NCBI RefSeq assembly: GCF_002848345.1
Contig: NZ_CP025429.1
Location: 3,162,001 to 3,226,000, forward strand
From: Chromobacterium sp. ATCC 53434
GTDB taxonomy: Bacteria; Pseudomonadota; Gammaproteobacteria; Burkholderiales; Chromobacteriaceae
Length of the DNA stretch: 64,000 bases
Direction: 5' to 3'
Below the pieces are notes generated by a model. That model saw only the letters and a list, made by a program, of their open reading frames with translations. It was not told the DNA's origin and did not search any database. The translations under genes were made by a program, and so were the position numbers. Positions 16,803-29,564 of this stretch are shown piece after piece; positions within the stretch are counted from its first letter, which is position 1, and every line of letters begins with the position of its first letter.

Positions 16803-18353
16803 ATGCCTTCGACCATACGCATGAAGACCAGGCTCATTCTCCTGGCGCTGATCAATCTGGTGGCGCTCTTGGTGCTGACCGGCGCCGGCGCCGCGCAGCT
16901 GGCCGACATGGACCGCGACGTCGAGCGGCGGCTGGACGTCGCGCTGCGGCAAAGCCGGATCAACCGCGACCTGCAACTGGCCAATCTGCACTTCAAGATC
17001 CAGGTGCAGGACTGGAAAGACGTGCTGCTGCGCGGCAACGACGCCGCCGACTACGCCGCCTACCTCGCCGCCTTCGAACGCGAGAGCCGCGAGGTCGACC
17101 TGCGGCTGGACCAGACGGCGGCGGCGCTGCGCGACAGCGACCAGTCCAGCGTGGCCGTCGACGCCATCCGCGCCGAACACGGCCAGCTGAACGCCCGCTA
17201 CCGCGCGGCGCTGGCCGACTTCCGCGGCGACGACAGGCTGTCCGGCCAGCGGCTGGACCGCCAGGTGCGCGGCATGGACCGCGGCATGACGACGCGGCTG
17301 TTGCGCGAGGCCGCGACGGTGCAGGACGGCTTCGAGCAGCTGATGCGGCAGCAAATCGTCGACACCGGCGCCAGCTACCGCCGGGCGCTGGCATGGTTCG
17401 GCGCCATCGCCGTCGTCAGCCTGCTGGCGCTGGCCGGCGCGATCGCCTACATCGGCGTCGGCCTGTTCCGCCAGGTCGGCGGCGAGCCGGCCATCGTCGC
17501 CGACATCGCCAAGCGGGTGGCCGATGGCGATCTGTCGCTGGACGTCAGGCTGCGCCCCGGCGACGACAGCAGCGTGCTGGCGGCGATGCGGCGCATGGTG
17601 GAGCAGCTGACCGGCGTGATGGAGGAATTGCGGCTGAACGCCGAACAGCTGGGCGTCAGCTCCGACCAGGTGTCGGCGACGGCCCAGGCGCTGAGCCAGA
17701 GCGCCTCGCAGCAGGCGGCCAGCCTGGAGGAGACCAGCGCCTCGGTCGAGCAGATTTCCGCCACCGTCGCCCAGAATTCGGAAAACGCCCACGTCACCGA
17801 CGACATGGCCGGCCACGCCGCGGCCAGCGCCGGCGACGGCAGCCAGGCGGTGGGGCGCGCGGTGCGGGCGATACGCGACATCGCCGGCCGCATAGACGCG
17901 ATAGACGACATCGCCTACCAGACCAATCTACTGGCGCTGAACGCCGCCATCGAGGCCGCCCACGCCGGCAGCCACGGCAAGGGCTTCACCGTGGTGGCGG
18001 CCCAGGTGCGCAAGCTGGCCGAACACAGCCAGACCGCGGCGCGCGAGATCGGCCAGCTGGCCGGCGACGGCGTGGCGATGGCCGAGCAGGCCGGCGCCGC
18101 GCTGTCGCAGCTGTTGCCGTCCATCCGCAAGACCGCCGGGCTGGTGCAGGAAATCGCCCATGCCTCGCGAGAGCAGAGCGAAGGCCTGCAACAGATCAAT
18201 ATCGCCGTCAGCCAGCTGTCGCACGCGACCCAGCTGGATGCGTCCACGTCGGAACAGCTGTCGGCCACCGCCGAGCAGCTGAACGCGCAGGCGCTGCGGC
18301 TGCGACGGATGCTCGCCTACTTCCGCACCGCGCCCGAGCGGCTGCCGGCATGA
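16803..18353 (+). CDS. Methyl-accepting chemotaxis protein
   Basis: A 516-residue chemoreceptor. Membrane segment 1 lies near residues 9-30, a helical periplasmic ligand domain of about 165 residues follows (four-helix-bundle-like), membrane segment 2 lies near 198-222, then a HAMP-like stretch ([19 protein letters not shown]) and the signalling coiled coil. The kinase-contact tip reads [20 protein letters not shown] then [20 protein letters not shown]. Compared with the usual AARAGE.GRGFAVVA.EVR pattern it has His for Arg, Ser for Glu and Gln for Glu, mild departures worth noting. It is transcribed alone, divergent from glyQ, and ends in a strong hairpin. The ligand is unknown. Confidence 0.95.
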   Translation: MPSTIRMKTRLILLALINLVALLVLTGAGAAQLADMDRDVERRLDVALRQSRINRDLQLANLHFKIQVQDWKDVLLRGNDAADYAAYLAAFERESREVDLRLDQTAAALRDSDQSSVAVDAIRAEHGQLNARYRAALADFRGDDRLSGQRLDRQVRGMDRGMTTRLLREAATVQDGFEQLMRQQIVDTGASYRRALAWFGAIAVVSLLALAGAIAYIGVGLFRQVGGEPAIVADIAKRVADGDLSLDVRLRPGDDSSVLAAMRRMVEQLTGVMEELRLNAEQLGVSSDQVSATAQALSQSASQQAASLEETSASVEQISATVAQNSENAHVTDDMAGHAAASAGDGSQAVGRAVRAIRDIAGRIDAIDDIAYQTNLLALNAAIEAAHAGSHGKGFTVVAAQVRKLAEHSQTAAREIGQLAGDGVAMAEQAGAALSQLLPSIRKTAGLVQEIAHASREQSEGLQQINIAVSQLSHATQLDASTSEQLSATAEQLNAQALRLRRMLAYFRTAPERLPA

Positions 18354-18356
18354 AAA

Positions 18357-18378
18357 AAGCGGCCCCGTGGGGCCGCTT
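18357..18378. terminator. Bidirectional terminator, chemoreceptor/tdh
   Basis: Stem AAGCGGCCCC / GGGGCCGCTT (10 bp, 2-nt formal loop) preceded by an A-run (18353-18358), between the convergent chemoreceptor and tdh genes; it should act on the minus strand (T-run) and possibly both. Confidence 0.8.
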
Positions 18379-18399
18379 CTGATGCGCGGAACGTCCGGC

Positions 18400-19425
18400 T
18401 CAGCGCCAGTCCAGGATCACCTTGCCGCTCTGGCCGGACAGCATGGCGGCGAAGCCCTGCTCGAACTCGTCGACCTTGAAGTGGTGGGTGATGATGGGGC
18501 TGATATCGAGGCCGGACTGGATCAGCGCGACCATCTTGTACCAGGTCTCGAACATCTCGCGGCCGTAGATGCCCTTGATCTCCAGACCCTTGAAGATCAC
18601 CTGGTTCCAGTCGATCGCGGTGTTCGACGGCGGGATGCCGAGCAAGGCCACCTTGCCGCCGTGGTTCATCGTCTCCAGCATCTGGCGGAAAGCCTGCGGA
18701 TTGCCGGACATCTCCAGGCCGACATCGAATCCCTCGGTCATCTGCAGTTCCTGCATCACCGTCTTCAGGTCCTCGCGGGCGACGTTGACGGCGCGGGTGG
18801 CGCCCATCTTCCTCGCCAGCTCCAGCCGGTAGTCGTTGACGTCGGTGATCACCACGTGGCGCGCGCCGACATGCCGGGCGATCGCCACCGCCATGATGCC
18901 TATCGGACCGGCGCCGGTGATCAGCACGTCCTCGCCGACCAGGTTGAACGACAGCGCGGTGTGCACGGCGTTACCGAACGGGTCGAAGATGGACGCCAGA
19001 TCATCGGAGATGTCGTCCGGAATCGGGAAGGCGTTGAAGGCCGGGATCACCAGATACTCGGCGAACGCGCCCTCGCGGTTGACGCCGACGCCGGTGGTGT
19101 TGCGGCACAGGTGGCGGCGGCCGGCGCGACAGTTGCGGCAGTAGCCGCAAGTGATGTGGCCCTCGCCGGACACGCGCTGGCCGATATGGAAGCCCTGCAC
19201 TTCCGAACCGATGCCGGCGACGACGCCGACGTACTCGTGACCGACATGCATCGGCACCGGAATGGTCTTCTGCGACCACTCGTCCCAGTTCCAGATATGG
19301 ATGTCGGTGCCGCAGATCGCGGTTTTGACGATCTTGATCAACAGATCGTTGTGGCCGACTTCCGGCAGCGGAACGTCGGTCATTTCCAGGCCGGGAGCGG
19401 CCTTCAGCTTGGCTAGCGCCTTCAT
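18400..19425 (-). CDS. tdh: L-threonine 3-dehydrogenase
   Basis: A 341-residue zinc alcohol dehydrogenase family enzyme; the ATG at 19425 gives exactly the length of the E. coli enzyme, so the upstream TTG is rejected. It oxidises L-threonine to 2-amino-3-ketobutyrate with NAD. Seen are the catalytic zinc residues (Cys in [17 protein letters not shown]), the structural zinc cluster [15 protein letters not shown] and the NAD-binding segment [11 protein letters not shown]. The upstream gene kbl encodes the enzyme that consumes its unstable product. About 150 bp with a tandem repeat separate the two, which is longer than in a typical kbl-tdh operon. Confidence 0.97.
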   Translation of the reverse strand: MKALAKLKAAPGLEMTDVPLPEVGHNDLLIKIVKTAICGTDIHIWNWDEWSQKTIPVPMHVGHEYVGVVAGIGSEVQGFHIGQRVSGEGHITCGYCRNCRAGRRHLCRNTTGVGVNREGAFAEYLVIPAFNAFPIPDDISDDLASIFDPFGNAVHTALSFNLVGEDVLITGAGPIGIMAVAIARHVGARHVVITDVNDYRLELARKMGATRAVNVAREDLKTVMQELQMTEGFDVGLEMSGNPQAFRQMLETMNHGGKVALLGIPPSNTAIDWNQVIFKGLEIKGIYGREMFETWYKMVALIQSGLDISPIITHHFKVDEFEQGFAAMLSGQSGKVILDWR

Positions 19426-19500
19426 TTTCCAATCCAATCTATCGCCATGCGAGGTGACTCGGCCGCGTAGCGACGCAAGCCGCCGTACGACTTCGGCGAC

Positions 19501-19576
19501 TTACGGGCCACGCCCCAATCCACTTTACATGGTTAGCTTGGTGGGTTACGGGCTGCGCCCCAACCCACCCTACATG
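19501..19576. repeat. Tandem 31-bp REP-like repeat between kbl and tdh
   Basis: Two direct copies, 19501-19531 and 19546-19576, agree at 26 of 31 bases by eye and are set 45 bp apart. The second contains an 8-bp perfect inverted repeat (GGTGGGTT at 19540-19547 with AACCCACC at 19562-19569). The layout resembles short palindromic intergenic repeats (REP/BIME-like). Confidence 0.7.
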
Positions 19577-19578
19577 AT

Positions 19579-20778
19579 TCAAATCACGCCCAGCTCGCGA
19601 CCGACCTTGATGAAGGCGGCCACCGTCTTCCTCACCTGCTCCTCGCTGTGCGCGGCGGACATCTGCGTGCGGATGCGCGCCTTGCCCTTCGGCACCACCG
19701 GGTAGGAGAAGCCGATCACATAGACGCCCTCGGCCAGCAGCCTGGCGGCCATCTCGCCGGCCAGACGGGCGTCGCCCAGCATCACCGGCACGATCGGATG
19801 TTCGCCCGGCACCAGCGTGAAGCCGGCTGCGCTCATTTCCTCGCGGAACAAGTCGGCGTTGCGGCGCACCTTGGCGCGCCGCTCGGCGCCTTCGCCACTC
19901 TTCAGGATGTTCAACACCTCGATGCTGGCGGCGGCGATGGCCGGGGCCAGCGTGTTGGAGAACAGATACGGGCGCGAACGCTGGCGCAGCAGGTCGACAA
20001 TGGGCTGGCGCGCGGCGACGTAGCCGCCGGAAGCGCCGCCCAGGGCCTTGCCCAGCGTGCCGGTATAGATGTCGACGCGGTCGGCGACGCCGCACAGCTC
20101 AGGCGTGCCGGCGCCGGTTTCGCCGATAAAGCCCACCGCGTGCGAATCGTCGACCATGACGATGGCGCCGTGACGGTCGGCCACTTCGCACAGACCCTTC
20201 AGGTTGGCGATGATGCCGTCCATCGAGAACACGCCGTCGGTGACGATCAGCTTGAAGCGCGCGCCGGCCTGCTCGGCCGCCTGCAGCTGCGCCTCCAGAT
20301 CGGCCATGTCGTTGTTCTTGTAGCGGAAGCGCTTGGCCTTGGACAGGCGCACGCCGTCGATGATGGACGCGTGGTTCAACTCGTCCGAGATCACCGCGTC
20401 CTCTTCGCCCAGCAGCGTTTCGAACACGCCGCCGTTGGCGTCGAAGCAGCTGGAATACAGGATGGTGTCGTCGGTGCCGAGGAAATCGGAAACGGCTTTT
20501 TCCAATTGCTTGTGGACCGACTGGGTGCCGCAGATGAAGCGCACCGACGCGCAACCGTAGCCGTATTCGTCCATGCCGGCCTTGGCCGCCAGCACCAGCC
20601 GCTTGTCGTCGGCCAGGCCCAGATAGTTGTTGGCGCAGAAGTTCAGCACCTGCTCGCCGCCGGCCAGCGCGATGCCGGCACTCTGCGGCGTGGCGATCAC
20701 GCGTTCCGGCTTCTCGAAGCCGTCGGCCCGGATCTGCGCCAGCGTGGCCTGCAGATGGGCAAGATAAGTGTGGTTCAT
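19579..20778 (-). CDS. kbl: 2-amino-3-ketobutyrate CoA ligase (glycine C-acetyltransferase)
   Basis: A 399-residue PLP enzyme of the alpha-oxoamine synthase family, one residue longer than E. coli Kbl. It cleaves 2-amino-3-ketobutyrate with CoA to glycine and acetyl-CoA. The start [10 protein letters not shown] at 20778 is chosen over upstream codons lacking homology. Motifs include [19 protein letters not shown] and the PLP lysine region [16 protein letters not shown] (Lys in GKA). It lies upstream of tdh on the same strand. Cytoplasmic. Confidence 0.97.
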   Translation of the reverse strand: MNHTYLAHLQATLAQIRADGFEKPERVIATPQSAGIALAGGEQVLNFCANNYLGLADDKRLVLAAKAGMDEYGYGCASVRFICGTQSVHKQLEKAVSDFLGTDDTILYSSCFDANGGVFETLLGEEDAVISDELNHASIIDGVRLSKAKRFRYKNNDMADLEAQLQAAEQAGARFKLIVTDGVFSMDGIIANLKGLCEVADRHGAIVMVDDSHAVGFIGETGAGTPELCGVADRVDIYTGTLGKALGGASGGYVAARQPIVDLLRQRSRPYLFSNTLAPAIAAASIEVLNILKSGEGAERRAKVRRNADLFREEMSAAGFTLVPGEHPIVPVMLGDARLAGEMAARLLAEGVYVIGFSYPVVPKGKARIRTQMSAAHSEEQVRKTVAAFIKVGRELGVI

Positions 20779-20904
20779 GACCATTCCTTGGATTGGCCGG
20801 ACGCGTCGCGCGTCCGGACTGCGTCGCGCCCCGCCCCAGGCGGCGCGCACCGGAAAACTGTAGCCATTCTAGCCCAGCCGCCCCCCGACCAGCAGTGACA
20901 GTTG

Positions 20905-21108
20905 TCAGCGTTTTGGCGGCGCTTTGTCACCGTCATGCAATGTTGCGGCAACGTCCTCGTCCGCGTCGTCCCAGGCCAGCGGCTTCACGCCGGGCGGCAA
21001 GTCGGGCGGCGGCTCGCGCTTGGCCAGCCTGGCCAGGATGCCGGCCACGGTGGCGATCGGCGCGACGATCACCGCCACCCAGAACCAGGTGGAATGCAAT
21101 ACATCCAT
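20905..21108 (-). CDS. Small single-span membrane protein
   Basis: A 67-residue protein with one hydrophobic helix (about residues 7-26) followed by a Pro-rich, acidic cytoplasmic tail ending in basic residues. A GGGAGCGATGCC leader with a GGGAG ribosome site precedes the ATG. It lies between hemB and kbl, on the same strand, after the hemB terminator. No family recognised; coding is supported by the ribosome site, frame length and typical GC-rich codon use. Confidence 0.6.
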   Translation of the reverse strand: MDVLHSTWFWVAVIVAPIATVAGILARLAKREPPPDLPPGVKPLAWDDADEDVAATLHDGDKAPPKR

Positions 21109-21118
21109 GGCATCGCTC

Positions 21119-21158
21119 CCAAAAAGACAAAGCCCCCTGCCGCATGCGGGCAGAGGGC
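21119..21158 (-). terminator. hemB terminator
   Basis: On the minus strand a GC-rich imperfect stem (about 21132-21158) is followed by TTTGTCTTTTT (complement of the A-rich 21120-21130), 25 bp beyond the hemB stop. Confidence 0.75.
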
Positions 21159-21183
21159 GCGGCTCATCGATTCCTATTATCGG

Positions 21184-22666
<1,483 letters not shown>

Positions 22667-23755
22667 ATGAAAAAGATCATCATCGCCGCCGCCGTCGCGG
22701 CAGCCGTGCCCGCGCTTGCCCACGCCGACGTGACCCTTTACGGCTCGCTGCGCGCCGGTATTTCCAGCACCAAGAACAGCACCAACAACTACACCTCGAC
22801 CTTCGGCGTCGACGACTTCGGCAGCCGCATCGGCTTCAAGGGCAACGAAGACCTGGGCAACGGCCTGAAAACCATCTGGCAGGTGGAAACCGGCCTGTCG
22901 ATGGACGGCACCTCCGGCTTCGCCAGCACCGACTCCGGCAAGCTGGCCAGCCGCGAGAGCTTTGTCGGCGTAGAAGGCGGCTTCGGCAAGCTGCGCGTCG
23001 GCTACCTGACCGACGTGCTCGGCGACAGCGAATCCACCGACAACCTGTACGGCCCGTTCCGCGACAATATGGGCACCGGCTTCCCGCTGTACGAAGCCAC
23101 CGACGTGTTCGGCGCCTACGGCGACTCCCGCTTCAAGAACGGCATCCGCTACGACAGCCCGGACCTGTACGGCTTCAACCTCACCGCCCACTACGGCGCC
23201 GGCGAAAGCCAGACCGCCGGCCAGATGAAACAGGGCGACAAGGTCGGCCTGCGCCTCGCCTACCAGAACAGCGGCTTCTTCGGTTCCTGGGCCTACGCCG
23301 GCGCGATGAACACCAAGGGCGGCAGCAACAGCTCGACCAACCGTATCGAAGGCGGCTACAACGCCAACAACCTGTACCTGGCCGCCACCTATCAATGGGT
23401 GACGCTGTACGGCAACGCCCAGGCGCTGCCGGGCATCGCCAGCCTGACTCCGACCATCGCCACCGGCGGCAACAAGCTGGAAAACCAGACCTGGGCGGTC
23501 AACCTGGCCTATGCCTTCGGCAACTTCAAGCCGTCCATCGTCTACTCCAAGCGCGGCGACGCCAAGGTGGACGGCGTGCGCTACAGCCTGGGCGCCACCC
23601 AGTGGGCCGCCGCGCTCGACTACACGGTCAGCAAGCGCACGCTGCTGCAGGCCGGCTACGGCCAGGTGAAGGAAAACCGCGACGCGCAGTTCGCCAACGG
23701 CCACGCCAAGGACACCTCGTCCACCATCTGGGCGATGATGAAGCACAACTTCTAA
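22667..23755 (+). CDS. Trimeric general porin, Neisseria/Burkholderia type
   Basis: A 362-residue outer-membrane porin. A signal peptide (MKKIIIAAAVAAAVPALAHA) is followed by DVTLYGSLRAGI, the classic first beta-strand of Gram-negative porins. Alternating aromatic/glycine strands run throughout, SRIGFKGNEDLGNGLKTIWQ is the strand 2-3 signature, the PVRxF-like loop 3 region is NLYGPFRDNMG, and the chain ends in MMKHNF with the C-terminal Phe needed for outer-membrane assembly. It should form 16-stranded trimeric channels for small solutes. A strong ribosome site and long AT-rich leader suggest high expression. Confidence 0.96.
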   Translation: MKKIIIAAAVAAAVPALAHADVTLYGSLRAGISSTKNSTNNYTSTFGVDDFGSRIGFKGNEDLGNGLKTIWQVETGLSMDGTSGFASTDSGKLASRESFVGVEGGFGKLRVGYLTDVLGDSESTDNLYGPFRDNMGTGFPLYEATDVFGAYGDSRFKNGIRYDSPDLYGFNLTAHYGAGESQTAGQMKQGDKVGLRLAYQNSGFFGSWAYAGAMNTKGGSNSSTNRIEGGYNANNLYLAATYQWVTLYGNAQALPGIASLTPTIATGGNKLENQTWAVNLAYAFGNFKPSIVYSKRGDAKVDGVRYSLGATQWAAALDYTVSKRTLLQAGYGQVKENRDAQFANGHAKDTSSTIWAMMKHNF

Positions 23756-23783
23756 GCGCCCCCGGCAAGTCATGGAATGTGCG

Positions 23784-23809
23784 GACAGCCGCCCCTCGGG
23801 GCGGCTGTC
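23784..23809 (+). terminator. Porin terminator
   Basis: 12-bp perfect stem (23784-23795 with 23798-23809), 28 bp after the porin stop; followed by TCGCTTTC, a weak T-run. Confidence 0.7.
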
Positions 23810-23826
23810 TCGCTTTCGGCGCCGAT

Positions 23827-23854
23827 AAAAAAAGCCGGCCCGTTCGGGCCGGCT
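23827..23854 (-). terminator. dnaJ terminator
   Basis: 10-bp perfect stem (23833-23842 with 23845-23854) and, on the minus strand, a run of seven Ts (complement of 23827-23833); textbook intrinsic terminator 22 bp after dnaJ. Confidence 0.9.
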
Positions 23855-23876
23855 CTCGCCGCGGCATCGACGCCGC

Positions 23877-25007
23877 TTATTCGAAGAAGTCGCGCAGCTT
23901 GTCCATGAACGACTTCGAGCGCGGATTGTGGGTGGCCACGTCGCCCTGGCTGATCGCCTCGAACTCGCGCAGCAGCTCCTTCTGGCGTTCGGTCAGCTTG
24001 ACCGGGGTCTCGACGATCACATGGCAGTGCAGATCGCCGAACTCGCTGCCGCGCACCGCCTTGACGCCCTTGCCGCGCAGACGATAGACGCGGCCGCTCT
24101 GGGTTTCCCCGGCGATCTTGACCTTGGCCATGCCGTCCAGCGTCGGAATCTCCACCTCGCCGCCCAGCGCCGCCGTCGAAAACGAGATCGGCATCTCGCA
24201 ATGCAGGTCCATGCCGTCGCGCTGGAACACCGCATGCGCCTTGATATGGGTGACCACGTACAGATCGCCGGCCGGACCGCCGTTCTGACCCGGCTCGCCC
24301 TCGCCGCCGAGACGGATGCGGTCGCCCTCGTCGACGCCGGCCGGAATCTTCACGTTCAGCGTCTTGGTGGTCTTCTTCTGGCCGGCGCCGTGGCAGCTGG
24401 TGCACGGATCGGAGATCTGCTTGCCGCTGCCGTGGCAGGTCGGGCAGGTCTGCTGGATCGAGAAGAAGCCCTGGCTCATCCGCACCTGGCCGTGGCCGCC
24501 GCAGGTCGAGCAGGTCTTGGGCTGGGTGCCCGGCTTGGCGCCGCTGCCGTTGCAGGTGGAGCACGCCTCGTGCGACGGAATGCGGATCTGCTTCTCGCAG
24601 CCGCGCGCCGCCTCTTCCAGCGAGATTTCCATGTTGTAGCGCAGATCGGCGCCGCGGTAGACGTTGGAACGTCCGCCGCCCGCGCCCGCGCCGGCCCCGC
24701 GGCCTCCGCCGAAGATGTCGCTGAAGATGTCGGCGAAATCGCCGAAGCCGCCGAAGCCCTGTCCGCCGCCGCCGGCCTGCGGATCGACGCCGGCATGGCC
24801 GAACTGGTCATAGGCGCCGCGCTTCTGGCCGTCGGACAGGATCTCGTAGGCTTCCTTCACCTCCTTGAACTTGTCTTCGGCTTCCTTGCTGTCCGGATTG
24901 CGGTCCGGATGGTATTTCATCGCCAGCTTGCGATAGGCCTTCTTGATGTCGTCTTCCGACGCATCGCGATTGACGCCCAGCACATCGTAATAATCTTTTT
25001 TCGACAT
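23877..25007 (-). CDS. dnaJ: Chaperone DnaJ
   Basis: A 376-residue type I J-protein. The J domain (1-70) contains [10 protein letters not shown] with the HPD motif; a Gly/Phe-rich region follows (about 75-115), rich in [12 protein letters not shown]; four CxxCxGxG zinc repeats lie near 145-205 (for example [28 protein letters not shown]); the C-terminal substrate-binding domain completes the standard length. It stimulates the DnaK ATPase and delivers substrates. It is the last gene of grpE-dnaK-dnaJ and ends at a strong terminator. Confidence 0.98.
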   Translation of the reverse strand: MSKKDYYDVLGVNRDASEDDIKKAYRKLAMKYHPDRNPDSKEAEDKFKEVKEAYEILSDGQKRGAYDQFGHAGVDPQAGGGGQGFGGFGDFADIFSDIFGGGRGAGAGAGGGRSNVYRGADLRYNMEISLEEAARGCEKQIRIPSHEACSTCNGSGAKPGTQPKTCSTCGGHGQVRMSQGFFSIQQTCPTCHGSGKQISDPCTSCHGAGQKKTTKTLNVKIPAGVDEGDRIRLGGEGEPGQNGGPAGDLYVVTHIKAHAVFQRDGMDLHCEMPISFSTAALGGEVEIPTLDGMAKVKIAGETQSGRVYRLRGKGVKAVRGSEFGDLHCHVIVETPVKLTERQKELLREFEAISQGDVATHNPRSKSFMDKLRDFFE

Positions 25008-25133
25008 TGTCTTTCACTCTCTGGTCGGCCCGGTCCTGCCCGGCGCAACCGTGTCGCTCGATACGGCAAAGGCACAGAGGCCGGTGGAGACGCCTCCCCC
25101 ATTCCCTGTGCCTCGATCAGTGAGACCAGACGC

Positions 25134-27056
<1,923 letters not shown>

Positions 27057-27141
27057 GATTCAATTCCTTTCTTCCGATTCGTTTCCGTCCGGCGCTGTTC
27101 TTGTCGATAGCCGGAACCTGTTGTCTCAATAAATATTGGCT

Positions 27142-27179
27142 ATGCCCGTCTTTTCAAGAGGCGGGCATGCGCCTTTTTT
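27142..27179. terminator. Hairpin between grpE and dnaK
   Basis: Arms ATGCCCG (27142-27148) and CGGGCAT (27162-27168), extended by a few inner pairs. A T-run follows on the plus strand (27174-27179), while on the minus strand only AT-rich sequence follows, so it may be a partial attenuator or 3' end for grpE mRNA. Confidence 0.45.
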
Positions 27180-27724
27180 CATTCCTTGGCCTTGGCCACC
27201 ACCACCATCGCCGGACGCAGCACGCGGTCGGCCAGCAGATAGCCCTTCTGCATCACGCGCACCACGGTGTTCGGCTCGGCGTCGGACGCCTCGGCGCTCA
27301 TCGCCTGGTGCTGGTGCGGGTCCAGCTTGTCGCCGGCCTTCGGCGCGATATCCTTGATCTGGGCCTTCTCGAAGGCGGAGACCAGTTGCTTCAGCGTCAT
27401 GTCCACGCCCATCTTCAGCGTGTCGATCTGGCCGCTCTGGTCCAGCAGCGCCATTTCCAGATAGTCCTTGACCGTCACCAGCTCGGCGGCGAACTTGCCG
27501 ATCGCGTATTTGTGCGCGGCGGCCACTTCGTCCTGGGCGCGGCGGCGCTGGTTTTCCATCTCGGCGCGGGCCCGCAGCAGCGTGTCGTTCAGTTCGGCGA
27601 TTTCGGCTTCCAGCCCGGCAATATGCTGCTCGGGGGTCTGCTCCAGCTCGGTATGCGCCGCGCTGGCGGCATCGGTCGCTTCATCGGCTACGGCTTCGGC
27701 CGCCGGATTCAGATTTTCTTGCAT
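27179..27724 (-). CDS. grpE: Nucleotide exchange factor GrpE
   Basis: A 181-residue protein from the ATG at 27724, chosen over an in-frame GTG at 27745 because an AAGGAA site lies five bases upstream. An acidic, Ala-rich N-terminus leads into the long dimer helix (AEIAELNDTLLRARAEMENQRRRAQDE) and the beta-wing domain near PNTVVRVMQKGYLLADRVLRPAMV. It releases ADP from DnaK. It is the promoter-proximal gene of the heat-shock series. Confidence 0.96.
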   Translation of the reverse strand: MQENLNPAAEAVADEATDAASAAHTELEQTPEQHIAGLEAEIAELNDTLLRARAEMENQRRRAQDEVAAAHKYAIGKFAAELVTVKDYLEMALLDQSGQIDTLKMGVDMTLKQLVSAFEKAQIKDIAPKAGDKLDPHQHQAMSAEASDAEPNTVVRVMQKGYLLADRVLRPAMVVVAKAKE

Positions 27725-27772
27725 GACGTTTCCTTGGAATTGCACCGGCTAAATTTGATGTCCAGACCCAAG

Positions 27773-27798
27773 GTAGGGACTCTTGCGGCGATTTCAAG
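27773..27798 (-). promoter_or_regulatory. Sigma-32-like heat-shock promoter upstream of grpE
   Basis: On the minus strand CTTGAA (27798-27793) is followed after 14 bp by CCCTAC (27778-27773), close to the sigma-32 pattern CTTGAA-N13-15-CCCCAT. The transcript would start near 27766, giving a leader of about 42 nt before grpE. Confidence 0.65.
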
Positions 27799-27902
27799 CC
27801 CTGCGCGCTTATCTCCGGCGAAAGATGACGCCGCGCGATGCGCGTATTTCAACTGTCATTTTTTCGCATTGAAAACATTTCCGCGCGCCCGTCGATTCGT
27901 TT

Positions 27903-27941
27903 AAAACCGTGTTTTGTTAGCTTATGAAAACACAGTGTTTT
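27903..27941. promoter_or_regulatory. Twin palindromes, candidate operators upstream of aceA
   Basis: AAAAC-CGT-GTTTT at 27903-27915 and AAAACAC-A-GTGTTTT at 27927-27941 are related inverted repeats with centres 25 bp apart, so they lie on nearly the same helix face. They sit about 45-75 bp upstream of a TATAAT box. Confidence 0.5.
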
Positions 27942-27980
27942 TTCTGTGCTGCACTGCACACAACGCGTTTTTTTTGTGCT

Positions 27981-27986
27981 TATAAT
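27981..27986 (+). promoter_or_regulatory. Candidate -10 box of aceA
   Basis: Perfect TATAAT at 27981-27986 in an AT-rich stretch; a TG lies two bases upstream of it, close to an extended -10. No good -35 hexamer is seen at 16-18 bp. The transcript would have a leader of about 175 nt. Confidence 0.5.
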
Positions 27987-28167
27987 GGGCCCACGCCACG
28001 CAGCAAACCGCCGCGGCGCCGCAACGGCGCGCTGCCGGCGGCCGAGAAAAATCGGGCCGATCAAGCCCGGTTTCGACAAAAATCCGGAACACCGGATGCG
28101 CTTTACCGCTATGAGGACGCCGGCCCCGGCCGGCGAGCACAGAAACGTTTCGAGAAGGGTTCCAAAC

Positions 28168-29466
28168 ATGACGACTCGCGAACAACGCATTGCAGCCATT
28201 CAGAAGGACTGGGACGAGAATCCGCGCTGGAAAGGCATCAAGCGCGGCTACAGCGCCGCCGACGTCGAGCGCCTGCGCGGCTCGCTGCAGATCGAACACA
28301 CGCTGGCCCGCCGCGGCGCCGAAAAACTGTGGCAGCTGGTCAACCACGAGCCGTACATCAACTGTCTGGGCGCGCTGACCGGCGGCCAGGCGATGCAACA
28401 GGTGAAAGCCGGCGTCAAGGCGATCTATCTGTCCGGCTGGCAGGTCGCCGCCGACAACAACGAATACTCGGCGATGTATCCGGACCAGTCGCTGTACCCG
28501 GTGGACTCGGTGCCCAAGGTGGTGGAGCGCATCAACAACACCTTCACCCGCGCCGACGAAATCCAGCATGCCAAGGGCCTCGAACCGGGCGATAGCGCCT
28601 ACGTCGACTACTTCGCCCCCATCGTCGCCGACGCCGAAGCCGGCTTCGGCGGCGTCTTGAACGCCTACGAGCTGATGAAGTCGATGATACGCGCCGGCGC
28701 CGCCGGCGTGCACTTCGAGGACCAGCTGGCCTCGGTGAAGAAATGCGGCCACATGGGCGGCAAAGTGCTGGTGCCGACGCAGGAGGCGATCCAGAAGCTG
28801 ATCGCCGCGCGTCTGGCGGCCGACGTCTACGGCGTGCCGACGCTGGTGATCGCCCGCACCGACGCCGAGGCGGCCGACCTCTTGACCGGCGACGTCGACC
28901 CGAACGACGAGCCGTTCCTGACCGGCGAGCGCACCGCCGAAGGCTTCTACAAGACCAAGAAGGGCCTGGAGCAGGCGATCAGCCGCGCCGTGGCCTACGC
29001 CGACTACGCCGACCTGGTGTGGTGCGAGACCGGCACGCCGGACCTGGAGTTCGCCCGCAAGTTCGCCGAAGCCGTCCACGCCAAGCATCCGGGCAAGCTC
29101 TTGGCCTACAACTGCTCGCCGTCGTTCAACTGGAGAAAGAATCTGGACGACGCCACCATCGCTCGCTTCCAGCGCGAGCTGGGCGCGATGGGCTACAAGT
29201 ACCAGTTCATCACGCTGGCCGGCATCCACAGCATGTGGTTCAACATGTACGACCTGGCGCAGGACTACGTGGCGCGCGGCATGTCCGCCTATGTCGAAAA
29301 AGTGCAGGAGCCGGAGTTCGCCGCCCGCGACCGCGGCTACAGCTTCGTGTCGCACCAGCAGGAAGTCGGCACCGGCTACTTCGACGACGTCACCACCGTG
29401 ATCCAGGGCGGCGCCTCCAGCGTCACCGCGCTGACCGGCTCCACCGAGGAAGAGCAGTTCCATTAA
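28168..29466 (+). CDS. aceA: Isocitrate lyase
   Basis: A 432-residue isocitrate lyase; the ATG at 28168 gives the standard [15 protein letters not shown] start and has a GAGAAGGG site upstream. It splits isocitrate to succinate and glyoxylate, the first step of the glyoxylate shunt used on acetate and fatty acids. The catalytic loop [17 protein letters not shown], the [11 protein letters not shown] motif and [13 protein letters not shown] are present. Malate synthase is not in the window. It ends at an intrinsic terminator and is followed by an rraA-like gene. Confidence 0.98.
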   Translation: MTTREQRIAAIQKDWDENPRWKGIKRGYSAADVERLRGSLQIEHTLARRGAEKLWQLVNHEPYINCLGALTGGQAMQQVKAGVKAIYLSGWQVAADNNEYSAMYPDQSLYPVDSVPKVVERINNTFTRADEIQHAKGLEPGDSAYVDYFAPIVADAEAGFGGVLNAYELMKSMIRAGAAGVHFEDQLASVKKCGHMGGKVLVPTQEAIQKLIAARLAADVYGVPTLVIARTDAEAADLLTGDVDPNDEPFLTGERTAEGFYKTKKGLEQAISRAVAYADYADLVWCETGTPDLEFARKFAEAVHAKHPGKLLAYNCSPSFNWRKNLDDATIARFQRELGAMGYKYQFITLAGIHSMWFNMYDLAQDYVARGMSAYVEKVQEPEFAARDRGYSFVSHQQEVGTGYFDDVTTVIQGGASSVTALTGSTEEEQFH

Positions 29467-29511
29467 GCCGCCATAAGCGGCGAACCGAAGGCCCGCGTAC
29501 CCCGCGGGCGG

Positions 29512-29543
29512 TGCCGCCCCGCCTCACGGCCGGGCGGCATTTT
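29512..29543 (+). terminator. aceA terminator
   Basis: Stem TGCCGCCC (29512-29519) with GGGCGGCA (29532-29539), inner GCC/GGC pairs, then TTTTC. It lies just before the rraA-like start, so some read-through is possible. Confidence 0.7.
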
Positions 29544-29564
29544 CACATTTGAACGGAGAACGAC

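Larger units (their letters stand above)
27725..28167. other. Divergent intergenic region grpE/aceA
   Basis: This gap of about 440 bp holds the heat-shock promoter of grpE on the left, an AT-rich core with two palindromes and a TATAAT box (27900-27990), and a GC-rich leader of about 180 nt before aceA. Short frames inside it show no codon bias or homology and are not called. Confidence 0.6.

Noticed and set aside
27924..28595. Alternative frames over the aceA leader
   Set aside because: Arg/Pro/Gly-rich products that run into the certain aceA frame; treated as leader sequence.
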